Assembly: GCA_027489965.1 (NCBI GenBank)
Contig: JAIXZA010000033.1
Coordinates: forward strand, 1-40,892
From: Verrucomicrobiaceae bacterium
Lineage (GTDB): Bacteria > Verrucomicrobiota > Verrucomicrobiia > Verrucomicrobiales > Verrucomicrobiaceae
Length of the DNA: 40,892 nucleotides
Direction of reading: 5' to 3'
The translations under genes and the position numbers were made by a program. The notes beneath the pieces are model-generated. The model was not told the DNA's origin. It was given only the letters and a program-made list of their open reading frames with translations, and did no database searches. How positions within the stretch are numbered: the first letter of the stretch is position 1; each line of letters starts with the position of its first letter. Below, in pieces: positions 16,036 to 24,808 of the stretch.

Positions 16036-17286
16036 ATGCGAATCGAACTAGTCAATACGGGCGACGAACTCCTGCTCGGTGATACCATCAACACAAACGC
16101 CGCCTGGCTCGGCCAACAGATTGCTGCACTTGGACTCATGGTGTCGCGTCACCTCGTCGTATCAGACGGAGCTGTCATCAAAGAGGCCATGGCTGAGGCT
16201 GCCTCGCGCTCTGACGTAGTGCTTGTCTCGGGTGGTCTCGGGCCGACCAGCGATGATCTCACGCGTGAGTCCATTGCCGAGCTGTTGGGCCTGCCCATGG
16301 AGCTCAACGAAGGCATCAAATCTCACCTGGAAGCTTTTTTTGCCAAGCGGAACCGCAGCATGTCAGCTTCCAATCTCAAGCAGGCCATGGTGCCACGCGG
16401 AGCTATCGTTATGGACAATCCATTCGGCACAGCCCCGGGGCTCTATTTCCCAGCCGAGCTAAGCCATAGCCGGGGTTGGGACACGCATTTCTTTCTGCTT
16501 CCCGGCCCACCGCGTGAGTTGAAGCCCATGATGGAAACGCTCGTGGAGCCACGCCTTCGTGCCATGTTGCCAGACGGTGCAGATCGTCGGGTGCTGTATC
16601 TTAAAATCACCGGTGTAGGCGAGTCTGACATCGTCGAAAAAGTCGAAAAGAAGCTCGAAGCCATCTCTGGCCTGACGCTAGGCTATTGCATCCGTAATGG
16701 CGACGTCGATGTCCGCCTTTCCGGTGCGGCTGAGCCCGTCGATATTGGCGCTGTCATCGTGCGTGAACACCTCGGCACCTGCATTGTTTCAGAGGATCGC
16801 CGGATCATCGAAGAGGTGCTCGTCCAGACCCTGCTGGAGCGTGGCGAGACACTTTCCACTGCCGAGTCCTGCACGGGTGGTTACATGGCCAGCCGCATCA
16901 CGGACGTCAGCGGATCATCGCGCGTTTTTGGACATGGCTTTGTCACCTATGCCAATGAGGCCAAGCAAAAACATCTTGGTGTCTCTGCGGAACTCTTAGC
17001 AGAACATGGAGCCGTCAGTGAGCCCGTCGCTAAAGCCATGGCTGAAGGCGCGCTAGCCACTTCGGGTGCCGACCATGCCTTGGCTTTAACGGGAGTCGCT
17101 GGACCGACAGGTGGCTCGGACGAAAAGCCGGTTGGAACGGTCTTTATCAGCCTCGCCTCCAAAAACGCATCCACGATCGTTAAACGCTATTACTACCCCG
17201 GCACTCGGGATCGCTTTAAGCTGCTCAGTAGCCAAGCCGCTCTGGAGATGCTCCGTCGTCGTTTGCTGGGATTGCCTTTAGCTTAG
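16036..17286 (+). CDS. cinA: CinA-family nicotinamide-nucleotide amidohydrolase
   Basis: This is a two-domain CinA of 416 residues. The N-terminal molybdopterin-binding-like domain (COG1058, about 1-170) has the TGDELLLGDTINTN and VSGGLGPTSDDLT blocks and is associated with ADP-ribose pyrophosphatase activity. The C-terminal PncC domain (about 255-413) carries LSTAESCTGG and ALTGVAGPTGG. It deamidates NMN to nicotinic acid mononucleotide, recycling the by-product of NAD-dependent DNA ligase. It follows the conserved unknown gene by 12 bases. Its stop lies 22 bases from that of the convergent GYF-like gene. Confidence 0.95.
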   Translation: MRIELVNTGDELLLGDTINTNAAWLGQQIAALGLMVSRHLVVSDGAVIKEAMAEAASRSDVVLVSGGLGPTSDDLTRESIAELLGLPMELNEGIKSHLEAFFAKRNRSMSASNLKQAMVPRGAIVMDNPFGTAPGLYFPAELSHSRGWDTHFFLLPGPPRELKPMMETLVEPRLRAMLPDGADRRVLYLKITGVGESDIVEKVEKKLEAISGLTLGYCIRNGDVDVRLSGAAEPVDIGAVIVREHLGTCIVSEDRRIIEEVLVQTLLERGETLSTAESCTGGYMASRITDVSGSSRVFGHGFVTYANEAKQKHLGVSAELLAEHGAVSEPVAKAMAEGALATSGADHALALTGVAGPTGGSDEKPVGTVFISLASKNASTIVKRYYYPGTRDRFKLLSSQAALEMLRRRLLGLPLA

Positions 17287-17307
17287 GCCTTTCATGAATA
17301 AATTAGT

Positions 17308-17859
17308 CTAGAGAGGCTCGCGTCCGGTCGCTTCGATAAACTGTTGCTTGAGGATGCTGTGGGCGCGCTGCCACTCATCGAGAGAGCGCTGGTATTCCAT
17401 GACTTGTTTTTCCAGGAGTTTGACGCGCTGCTGGAGCATCACATCGCCACTGTTTTTGCTCAGGTCGGGCCATTGAGTGCCGTTATTGGTGGAGCTGACA
17501 CTGCGGACTTGCTGGGGGCTGACTTTGAAGAAGGCAAGGTCACGTAGGCGTGATTCGCTGCCGTCCACGCAATTGATGAGAGTCACGCTTTCATCGATAT
17601 CGCCCGTGGCCAGGAACTCCTGAATGGTGGAGACGTTCGTGGGGCCATAGAGATAAAGGTCAGGCATCTGAATGAGCCAGTCCATCTTGAGTTCCTGCAC
17701 CATTGGGGCTCTGCGCCAAGTCTGGCGGCCGTCATTGGACAGTTTGTCCATGGAGGAGATTTTGGCTTCGGCAGACAGTCCGATCAGAGCTTCATGGGAA
17801 AGCGGACCGTATTCTTCTTTGGTCGATGCCTTGATGAGATGCCAGGTGGGTTGGGACAT
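17308..17859 (-). CDS. GYF-like domain protein with C-terminal coiled coil
   Basis: This is a 183-residue cytoplasmic protein. Residues 5-55 (WHLIKASTKEEYGPLSHEAL, then DKLSNDGRQTWRRAP) fit the bacterial GYF_2 (DUF4339) type, usually a protein-interaction domain. A second, weaker copy seems to follow (LYLYGPTNVSTIQEFLATGDI). The C-terminal 45 residues are a coiled coil (QQRVKLLEKQVMEYQRSL). No enzymatic motif is present. It is probably an adaptor or part of a membrane-associated complex; its partner is unknown. Confidence 0.72.
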   Translation of the reverse strand: MSQPTWHLIKASTKEEYGPLSHEALIGLSAEAKISSMDKLSNDGRQTWRRAPMVQELKMDWLIQMPDLYLYGPTNVSTIQEFLATGDIDESVTLINCVDGSESRLRDLAFFKVSPQQVRSVSSTNNGTQWPDLSKNSGDVMLQQRVKLLEKQVMEYQRSLDEWQRAHSILKQQFIEATGREPL

Positions 17860-17987
17860 GGTGGGAATTTAGCGCGACGTGAGTTCTTTTGGAAAGCTTA
17901 AAATGCGGGAGCTGAGGCTGGTGTACCTCTTTATTCGACAAATGCCTGCTTCTGTTTATTCTCGCACCTCCCTTTACTGAATCCCCT

Positions 17988-19232
17988 ATGAATAAGAAAA
18001 TCGTCCTCGCCTATTCCGGCGGCCTTGACACCTCTGTCCTCCTTTCCTGGATCAAAGAAACCTACAATGCTGAGGTGATCGCCTTCTGTGCCAATATCGG
18101 TCAGGACGATGAGCTGAAAGGCCTGAACGCTAAGGCCAAAAAGACCGGTGCTTCGAAGATCTACGTGGACGATCTTCAAGAGGAGTTTGCCAAAGATTTC
18201 ATCTTTCCAATGATGCAGGCTGGGGCGATCTATGAGGGCCAATACTTTTTGGGCACCAGCATTGCGCGTCCCTTGATTGCCAAGCGCATGGTCGAGATCG
18301 CCAAGGCTGAAGGCGCCACTGCGATTGCTCACGGTGCGACAGGCAAAGGCAATGACCAAGTGCGCTTTGAACTGACCACGGCGGCTTTGGCTCCAGACCT
18401 GGAAATCATTGCTCCCTGGCGTGATGAGCGCTTCCGCACCCAATTCCCAGGCCGTGCAGAAATGATCGCCTATTGCGATGAGAAGAAGATCCCTGTGCAT
18501 GCCAGCACCAAGAAGCCTTTCTCAATGGATCGTAATTTGCTGCACATCAGTTACGAGGCCGGCATCCTTGAGGACCCATGGTTCAATGCAGGGGACGTGA
18601 AGTATCGCGACTATTTCACCACGCTTTCCGTTTTCCCTGAAGATGCTCCAGACAAAGCGGAGTATGTGGTGCTGGACTTTGAAAAGGGCAATTGCGTGGC
18701 CGTGAATAGCAAGCCGATGAATCCGCTACAGGTCATGAAGACCCTGAATAAGCTCGGCGGTAAACATGGTGTCGGTCGCGTGGACATGGTGGAAAACCGT
18801 TTCGTCGGCATGAAAAGCCGTGGCGTCTATGAGACTCCAGGCGGCGCCATCCTCCACTTCGCACATCGCCAGATCGAGTCTCTGACGATGGACCGTGAAG
18901 TCATGCATCTGCGTGACGGTCTGATCCCAGAGTACGCTAAGCTGGTGTACAATGGCTTCTGGTATGCTCCAGAGCGTCTGCTGCTTCAGTCTCTGGTCAC
19001 CGAGAGCCAAAAGAATGTCTCCGGCACCGTGCGGGTGAAGCTCTACAAGGGCGGAATCCACGCCGCAGGCCGCCAGTCCCAATTTAGCCTCTACAACCCG
19101 CACATCGCCACGATGGAAGCCGACCCAACGAAGGCCTATAATCAGGACGATGCCACGGGCTTTATCCAGCTCAATGGCCTGCGCCTGCGGGTGAACTCAC
19201 GCGTCAATGGCGTGAAGAATTTGGGCAACTAA
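17988..19232 (+). CDS. argG: Argininosuccinate synthase
   Basis: This cytoplasmic enzyme joins citrulline and aspartate with ATP to make argininosuccinate in arginine synthesis. The N-terminal PP-loop [12 protein letters not shown] is at residues 8-19. Family blocks [13 protein letters not shown] and [14 protein letters not shown] follow, and the 414-residue length is normal. No Shine-Dalgarno sequence precedes the ATG; the leader reads TGAATCCCCT. No other arg gene is adjacent. A hairpin lies 28 bases past the stop. Confidence 0.98.
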   Translation: MNKKIVLAYSGGLDTSVLLSWIKETYNAEVIAFCANIGQDDELKGLNAKAKKTGASKIYVDDLQEEFAKDFIFPMMQAGAIYEGQYFLGTSIARPLIAKRMVEIAKAEGATAIAHGATGKGNDQVRFELTTAALAPDLEIIAPWRDERFRTQFPGRAEMIAYCDEKKIPVHASTKKPFSMDRNLLHISYEAGILEDPWFNAGDVKYRDYFTTLSVFPEDAPDKAEYVVLDFEKGNCVAVNSKPMNPLQVMKTLNKLGGKHGVGRVDMVENRFVGMKSRGVYETPGGAILHFAHRQIESLTMDREVMHLRDGLIPEYAKLVYNGFWYAPERLLLQSLVTESQKNVSGTVRVKLYKGGIHAAGRQSQFSLYNPHIATMEADPTKAYNQDDATGFIQLNGLRLRVNSRVNGVKNLGN

Positions 19233-19260
19233 GTCCATCCATCCTGAATCCAATTCACAC

Positions 19261-19300
19261 GATCCTCCATGGAGCTTCCGAGAAGCATTCATGGAGGATC
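19261..19300 (+). terminator. Long hairpin after argG, weak T-tract
   Basis: A perfect 11-bp arm pair, GATCCTCCATG (19261-19271) with CATGGAGGATC (19290-19300), has an inner GCTTC/GAAGC extension and forms one long hairpin. The 3' flank TTGCGTAATG lacks a strong T run, so termination efficiency is uncertain and RNA protection is an alternative role. Confidence 0.6.
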
Positions 19301-19402
19301 TTGCGTAATGTGACTTTGAAATAATTCGAGCTTGTCAGCAGGGTGGTGAAATCGTTAGGATGCATCGAGCGTACGTTTGTGCGTCTCTTTTGACCCAACC
19401 TC

Positions 19403-20770
19403 ATGAAACCCATCCTCACCATCCTCACTCTCACCGCCCTTTTGACGGGTGCCCGTTCTGCTGAAACCAAACCTGCTCAACCCGGTGGTAAACTGCCAGG
19501 TAAAGTGGCGATCAGCCTCGTGAAAGTGGCTGATGATCTCGTGGACCCTGTCAGCGTCGCTGCCCCTAATGATGGTACGGGTCGTGTGTTTGTGGTGGAG
19601 CGTCCAGGCGTGATCCAAGTCATCAAGGACGGTAAGAAGTTGAAGAAGCCGTTTCTGGATTTGAAAGATAAGACGATCTCATCCTTCCTCGAGTTGGGCA
19701 TGTTCAGCATGGCCTTTCACCCCGACTTTAAGAGCAATGGCAAGGTTTACATCGCCTACGCTGACCTTTGGTTCAATGGCGCGACCATGATCGCAGAATA
19801 CAAGGTTTCGAAGAGCAATCCTGACCGATTGGACCCTGAGAGCGTGAAGATCATCATGCAGATCGACTTCCCGTATTGCAATCATCATGGCGGTCAGATT
19901 GCCTTTGGCCCAGATGGATATCTCTACATCGGCGTCGGTGACGGCGGATGGGAAGGGGACGTGATCAATGCAGGTCAGGATCTGCACACTTATCTCGGTA
20001 AGATGTTGCGGATCGACGTGAACAAATCCTCAGGCGATCGCGCCTACGACATCCCTAAAGACAATCCTTTCATCACTCCACTTCAGCAAATGACGCTCTT
20101 TGGCGTCAGTGAAGAGGCCTTTTCGAAAGTGCATCCAAAAGCTAAACCAGAGATCTGGGCATACGGTCTCAGGAATCCATGGACCTTCAGCTTTGATGCG
20201 AAGACGGGCGACATGTTCATCGCTGACATTGGTCAAAACCATTGGGAAGAGATCAACATGCAGCCTGCCAGCAGCAAGGGTGGCGAAAACTATGGCTGGA
20301 AGTTCATGTGTGGCAGTCATCCGTTCCCGATGATCTTGAAGAAGAATGCTGACGGCACCGAGACCTCGACGGATCCCGAAGGCTTCCCGAAGGTCGGCGT
20401 GCCACCGATCGCCGAGTACAGCCACGTCGATCAGGGTATCTGCGTGATCAATCTGGGGATCTCTCGCGGCACGGCTTATCCTGAGTTGGATGGCGTCTAT
20501 TTCGCCGCTGACTGGGGCAGTGGCAAGGTCTGGGGCATGAAGCAAGATGGTGGCAAATGGCAGATGCAGGAAATGCTGGACATGGCCGATGGCTTCCGTC
20601 CAACAGGTTCCGGCACTGGCCCTGATGGCACCATTTACATGACCCACGCCACAGCCAACTACGGTGGCCCCGTCGATCCATACACCAGCGAGCGCGGAGC
20701 TCTCTGGAAGATCGTTCCAACCAGCAAAGTGGCAGCCGATGCGGTCACCGCTCCTCTGGCCGCCAAGTAA
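19403..20770 (+). CDS. Secreted PQQ-type sugar dehydrogenase without heme domain
   Basis: This 455-residue exported protein has a Sec signal (about 1-20) and a glucose/sorbosone-dehydrogenase beta-propeller (about 40-440). Family blocks are SMAFHPDFKSNGKVYIAY, NHHGGQIAFGPDGYLYIGVGDGG and EIWAYGLRNPWTFSFD followed by FIADIGQNHWEEIN. It should oxidise a sugar or aldose outside the cytoplasm. Unlike the 10604-13414 paralogue it has no CxxCH motif, so electrons must go to a separate acceptor. It is convergent with the five-gene operon, and a shared two-way terminator lies between them. Confidence 0.9.
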   Translation: MKPILTILTLTALLTGARSAETKPAQPGGKLPGKVAISLVKVADDLVDPVSVAAPNDGTGRVFVVERPGVIQVIKDGKKLKKPFLDLKDKTISSFLELGMFSMAFHPDFKSNGKVYIAYADLWFNGATMIAEYKVSKSNPDRLDPESVKIIMQIDFPYCNHHGGQIAFGPDGYLYIGVGDGGWEGDVINAGQDLHTYLGKMLRIDVNKSSGDRAYDIPKDNPFITPLQQMTLFGVSEEAFSKVHPKAKPEIWAYGLRNPWTFSFDAKTGDMFIADIGQNHWEEINMQPASSKGGENYGWKFMCGSHPFPMILKKNADGTETSTDPEGFPKVGVPPIAEYSHVDQGICVINLGISRGTAYPELDGVYFAADWGSGKVWGMKQDGGKWQMQEMLDMADGFRPTGSGTGPDGTIYMTHATANYGGPVDPYTSERGALWKIVPTSKVAADAVTAPLAAK

Positions 20771-20794
20771 GCGTTAACCTCTCTTGTTCATTCA

Positions 20795-20826
20795 AACGGA
20801 GCACTCGCAAGGTGCTCCGTTTTTTA
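20795..20826. terminator. Two-way intrinsic terminator between convergent genes
   Basis: A 10-bp stem (AACGGAGCAC at 20795-20804 with GTGCTCCGTT at 20812-20821, 7-base loop) is followed on the plus strand by TTTTTTATT. On the minus strand the stem is followed by a weaker TTTGAATG. It serves the sugar dehydrogenase on plus and probably the five-gene operon on minus. Confidence 0.88.
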
Positions 20827-20866
20827 TTGCGATGGATGGATCTGGCGAGCGATCAAAAGCTAGGAG

Positions 20867-23800
20867 CTACTCCACTTTGAGAACCCCATTCATCACCATC
20901 CAGTGACCGGGGAAGGTGCAGAGGTAGGGGTAATCGCCTTTGGCTTGCGGCGCGGTGAGATGGATCACGAACTCGGCCTTTGGATTGGTCATGTCGGTGT
21001 AGGCGATGACGTCGTCGCTGTCAGGGACGTAGTGTTTCTTCAGGCCCTCTGGATCGGCAATCATGAGATTGCATTTCTCACCCAATCGTTGCAGCGAGCC
21101 AGGCTTCGCGAGTAACCAATTGTGCGGCACCACGTCGGGGTTCTTGAAAACGAGGGTGAGTTTCTCCCCGGCTTTGGCCTTGAGTTGCTTTTGCACGTAT
21201 TGCAGGCCCAAGGCGGCTTCGATGACAAGTTCGCGTCCGCCTTCGCCTTTGGCCCAAGGGTTTGGTTTACCGGCTTTCGGAGCTTCAAGGCCGATTTGGG
21301 CAGCGTGGTTGGTCTTGGCGATCTTCGTGTAGCCGGGGAAGTCGGTGAAGGGCTCGGCCAAGGCATGCGCGGTCATAAAAACATCGTGGCCTGTGCTCAC
21401 ATGGAGATGAATCTGGCTGGCGGTGACGATCTGCGGGATTTCGAGGAAGAGTGTCTTGCCTGCGTCGAGCTTCTGAACGCTGCGGACTTCGAGCGGGTCA
21501 TGCCCCGGTGTGTCGGCATACTTCACGGAATACTCGGGCGAGCCATATTGCGGCCCGTATTTGTAGTTCCAGCATTGAGCGAAGCAGGTGGCTGCATCTG
21601 CGTCCTTCACGGGTTGGTTGAAGCGGATGATTACGCCGTTGTCGCGGGCTTCAAAGCCTACCGGCACTGGTTTATCGCCACCGGTAAAGCGCACGCGTTG
21701 GAAGCAGCCGTCCTTCGGTGTGTAGCTGCCCCAGCCTTGCATGCCATTCACATAAAGATGACCGTCCTTCGGATTGAAGCGGGCGCATTGCGGGCCGGAG
21801 TCGAAATTGCCGCTGATTTTGACTGCTGCGGCCTGCCAGCGACCTTTGACGTTCTGCCGCATCATCAGCCAAGCGCTGCCGCCCCCAGAAGAGAGGTGGA
21901 TCAAATTGTTGTCGCCCTTCAACGCGGCCCAGGAGTGTGGTGCAGTCGTCCCGACTGCGTCTGGAATAAAGACCTGCGAGCTTGCGCTGTTGTCCTCGCC
22001 ACGCGGCATGTACATGAGCACGGGTTCCGGTGGCTGGCCGTTCTTTGGACCACCAGCACCGAAGTGCGCCCCGAGATTGTGATCCAGTTCGATCTGGCAG
22101 ATGGAGGTCGCTGGCGTCCAATCGCCTTCCTGAACGCTGGTGGTGATGAAACGTCCATCCGCTGAGATGCCGAGGCCGTTGGGATTGCGGAAACCGGTGG
22201 CGAGCACGTCGAGTTGATCGCGCCCCGTGATACGGCACACACCTTGATTCCCCGACGCGAAATACCAGCGGCCTTCTGGGTCGGTTTCGAGTCCGACGAT
22301 GAAATCATGACCGCCGGGAGAGGTCTGCATGGCGTTCGTGATGCACTCGTAAAAGTCGGCTTCGTCATCGCCATTGAGGTCATGCAGGCAGGTGATTTGA
22401 TCGCGACCGAGCACGTAGAGCTTGTCCTTCACGACTTTCATGCCGAGCGGCTGATGCAGCCCCGTGGCGAAGCGTTTCCAGCGCAGTTTTTCCAGCTTAT
22501 CGTCGATGCCTTTCACCAGCCACACCTCGCCCGTCATCGTGGCGACGGCGGCGGTGCCATCGCTGAAGAAATCATGCGCCGTGATGAAGAACAGCGTGCC
22601 ATACGGATTCTCAAACGGGATCGTGAGGCGATCAGTGGCGAAGGGCGTCTGCGTACCGAGTTCGCCTTTCGTTTCGATCCATTGCGGCCATTGGGCGGGG
22701 CCTGGTGCGGGTAAGGGCGTCTCGCTAGTGACAATGTTGACCTCATTGACGCGGCGGAAAAAGCCACGGTAGGAGCCAGCAAGCTTCTTGGCCTCTTTGG
22801 AGATCACTTGGCCATCCATCTGCGCGCCACCCATGAAGCCGTGGCGATTGTCATTGAGTTTGAGGAAGCCTCCCGACCATTCCAAACACCACGCCATGCG
22901 CTCGGGGTCAAAGACGGCAGCTTTGTCATCGAAGCGAACACACACCGCTTTTGGAATCGTCACACCTCCGCCTTTGAAGACACCGCTGAACACACTTCCA
23001 AGATCACTCGCGGCCCAGCGGCCGTCTTTCCATGTCACTTGGTCGTTTTGATTGCCCCAGTGGCCTTGCTGGCCGCCGTCCATGCCGGGGAAGGGGGGGG
23101 TGAGGGCGGGCAGGGGTTTTTGTTTCATGAATTGCAGCGCCTGCTTGCCGTAGAAGTCGAAGGTGCGCTCGCGGTTCACGAACTCTTGCCAGTGGATGTT
23201 GTTCGCTTTGTCGAGCGGCGGCAGATCCGGTGTGAACTCCGCGGCTTTCGGTGCGGGTGGTGGGAGGAGATCGCTGAGGTTGTCGAAGTCCCAGAGGCCA
23301 AGCGTGTTATCCATGCGCAGCCGGGGCGAGTTGCCTTTGCGCGGTTTCATGACGCCGCGTGAGAGGCGCACGTCGTCGATGAGGCCATCGCAGCCGATGC
23401 CACCTTCGACAAGGCGACCGAAGGCCAGACGCAGATCGAACTTTCCAGTCCGATTCGGGGCGGGAACGGACTGGAAAGTCCGTTCTACGGTGGCGACCTG
23501 CTTTCCATCCACCCACAGCACGACGCCCTTTTCATCGACGCTGGCGAGCAAGTCGTGCCAATTGCCATCGCACACATCGATCTTCGAATCGTAATCGCCG
23601 CCGCGGCCGGGCATGAAAAGCGCCAGCGTGCCGCGACCCGCGTGCGTGTAGAGTTCCCAATGCGTGGCAGAGGACTTCGTCTCGGACGCGACGAGGATGT
23701 TGTAGCCCTTTTTGCCATCCAGCTTCGCGCGACACTCCACCGTGAACGGCAGATTCGCATACTCCGCATCCCCATCGACCAGCCAGCCTCCCTTCAGCGC

Positions 23801-24763
23801 CTTGCCAAATTCCTCGCTCATCGACGCGACACTCTCCGGCTTGGAACTCTCCGCTCTCGGCCCTTTGCTCTCCGCTTTCTCCTTCCACGTCCGATACTTC
23901 GGCTTCTCACTCGGCTTCGCATCATCGAGCTGCGGCACGAGCCACTTCAAGCCATCGAGGTTGTCGAGTAGGCGGCCTTCGGCGTCTTCGTTGGTGTGAT
24001 TGAGGATGCCAATCGGGCCGTTGTAGCCGCTGGCGCGGATCTGGCGCAGCACTTTCACGTCCTGCGTGCCGACACCGAGCGGGAGGATTTTACGGCCTTT
24101 GCTGTCGCCGGCGATGTCCATGCCGTTGAGGTTCAGGCAGAGCAGGTGAGGCTTCATCGCTTCGATGGCTTTCGGCAGGCGATCGAGATGGCTGTGGCCG
24201 TGGTGGAGGTTGTAGATGATGCCGATGTTGTCGATGCCGTGATTCTTTTTGAGGTAGTCGCACACGGCAACCATGTTTTCCGGCTCACCGCCCCAGCCGC
24301 CGTGGTTGTAGATGCCGACCTGGCTGCCGATCTTCTTGGCTTTGGCTAAAAGCGGCAACAGACCTCCAGCGGCGGATTTGACCTGAGCCTCTTGTGTGTC
24401 GCCGGCACCCTTCATCATCACCCAGAGCTGTGGTTGGAGCTTGTACTTTTCAAACAATCGGAAGGCCTCGTCATGCGTGCCCCAGAACGCGAACATCTCG
24501 ATGCCGTGTTTCTGATACGCGAGGATCTCCCGCTCAAACTCCGCCACATGCTCGGGCCGCCAGTCGTAGGCGACTTTTTTCAGTCCCATCTTCGCCAGCA
24601 TCTCGGCCCGGGCTTCCGGAGTCCGCTTCGCGGCATCAAACGGCACAATGCACCACGCAGCGAGGTTTTGTTTATCGAAGAGATCGGCGGCGGAGAGTTG
24701 GCCCACAGAACACAAGGTAAGGATCAGTAGGCAGAGGTTTCGAAGGTGTTGTTTGTGTGTCAT
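20867..24763 (-). CDS. Giant exported epimerase/LamG/propeller protein with C-terminal azurin-like copper domain
   Basis: This is a 1298-residue exported multidomain protein. It has a signal peptide (about 1-25) and a TIM-barrel sugar-phosphate isomerase/epimerase-like domain (about 30-280; GIYNHGGWGGEPEN, IIYNLHHGHSHLD and LNLNGMD are likely metal-site strands). A charged linker is followed by a LamG-like carbohydrate-binding domain (about 325-470). A DUF6797-type region begins with RERTFDFYGKQALQF at about 531, and a propeller-like region follows with FRNPNGLGISADGRF. The C-terminus is an azurin-like cupredoxin with probable type 1 copper ligands His1214, Cys1282, His1287 and Met1291 (C-x4-H-x3-M). 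No CxxCH is present, so copper probably replaces heme as electron carrier. It is the last gene of the five-gene operon. Confidence 0.85.
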   Translation of the reverse strand: MTHKQHLRNLCLLILTLCSVGQLSAADLFDKQNLAAWCIVPFDAAKRTPEARAEMLAKMGLKKVAYDWRPEHVAEFEREILAYQKHGIEMFAFWGTHDEAFRLFEKYKLQPQLWVMMKGAGDTQEAQVKSAAGGLLPLLAKAKKIGSQVGIYNHGGWGGEPENMVAVCDYLKKNHGIDNIGIIYNLHHGHSHLDRLPKAIEAMKPHLLCLNLNGMDIAGDSKGRKILPLGVGTQDVKVLRQIRASGYNGPIGILNHTNEDAEGRLLDNLDGLKWLVPQLDDAKPSEKPKYRTWKEKAESKGPRAESSKPESVASMSEEFGKALKGGWLVDGDAEYANLPFTVECRAKLDGKKGYNILVASETKSSATHWELYTHAGRGTLALFMPGRGGDYDSKIDVCDGNWHDLLASVDEKGVVLWVDGKQVATVERTFQSVPAPNRTGKFDLRLAFGRLVEGGIGCDGLIDDVRLSRGVMKPRKGNSPRLRMDNTLGLWDFDNLSDLLPPPAPKAAEFTPDLPPLDKANNIHWQEFVNRERTFDFYGKQALQFMKQKPLPALTPPFPGMDGGQQGHWGNQNDQVTWKDGRWAASDLGSVFSGVFKGGGVTIPKAVCVRFDDKAAVFDPERMAWCLEWSGGFLKLNDNRHGFMGGAQMDGQVISKEAKKLAGSYRGFFRRVNEVNIVTSETPLPAPGPAQWPQWIETKGELGTQTPFATDRLTIPFENPYGTLFFITAHDFFSDGTAAVATMTGEVWLVKGIDDKLEKLRWKRFATGLHQPLGMKVVKDKLYVLGRDQITCLHDLNGDDEADFYECITNAMQTSPGGHDFIVGLETDPEGRWYFASGNQGVCRITGRDQLDVLATGFRNPNGLGISADGRFITTSVQEGDWTPATSICQIELDHNLGAHFGAGGPKNGQPPEPVLMYMPRGEDNSASSQVFIPDAVGTTAPHSWAALKGDNNLIHLSSGGGSAWLMMRQNVKGRWQAAAVKISGNFDSGPQCARFNPKDGHLYVNGMQGWGSYTPKDGCFQRVRFTGGDKPVPVGFEARDNGVIIRFNQPVKDADAATCFAQCWNYKYGPQYGSPEYSVKYADTPGHDPLEVRSVQKLDAGKTLFLEIPQIVTASQIHLHVSTGHDVFMTAHALAEPFTDFPGYTKIAKTNHAAQIGLEAPKAGKPNPWAKGEGGRELVIEAALGLQYVQKQLKAKAGEKLTLVFKNPDVVPHNWLLAKPGSLQRLGEKCNLMIADPEGLKKHYVPDSDDVIAYTDMTNPKAEFVIHLTAPQAKGDYPYLCTFPGHWMVMNGVLKVE
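23438..23481. repeat. Palindromic element inside the giant gene
   Basis: Two 15-base arms, GAACTTTCCAGTCCG (23438-23452) and CGGACTGGAAAGTCC (23467-23481), pair at 14 of 15 positions around a 14-base loop. The element falls in the LamG region and is translated in frame as part of the sequence around RTFQSVPAPNRTGKF. It looks like a REP-type palindrome lodged in a coding loop; other copies cannot be checked here. Confidence 0.6.
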
Positions 24764-24808
24764 AAATTTAGTTATCCATTTGTTTCATTCGGAGTTCTTG
24801 GCCTCTGG

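Noticed and set aside
21122..22165. A 347-codon plus-strand frame opposite the giant gene
   Set aside because: It is a shadow of a clear coding frame; its translation has low-complexity Val/Ala/Gly content and no domain.
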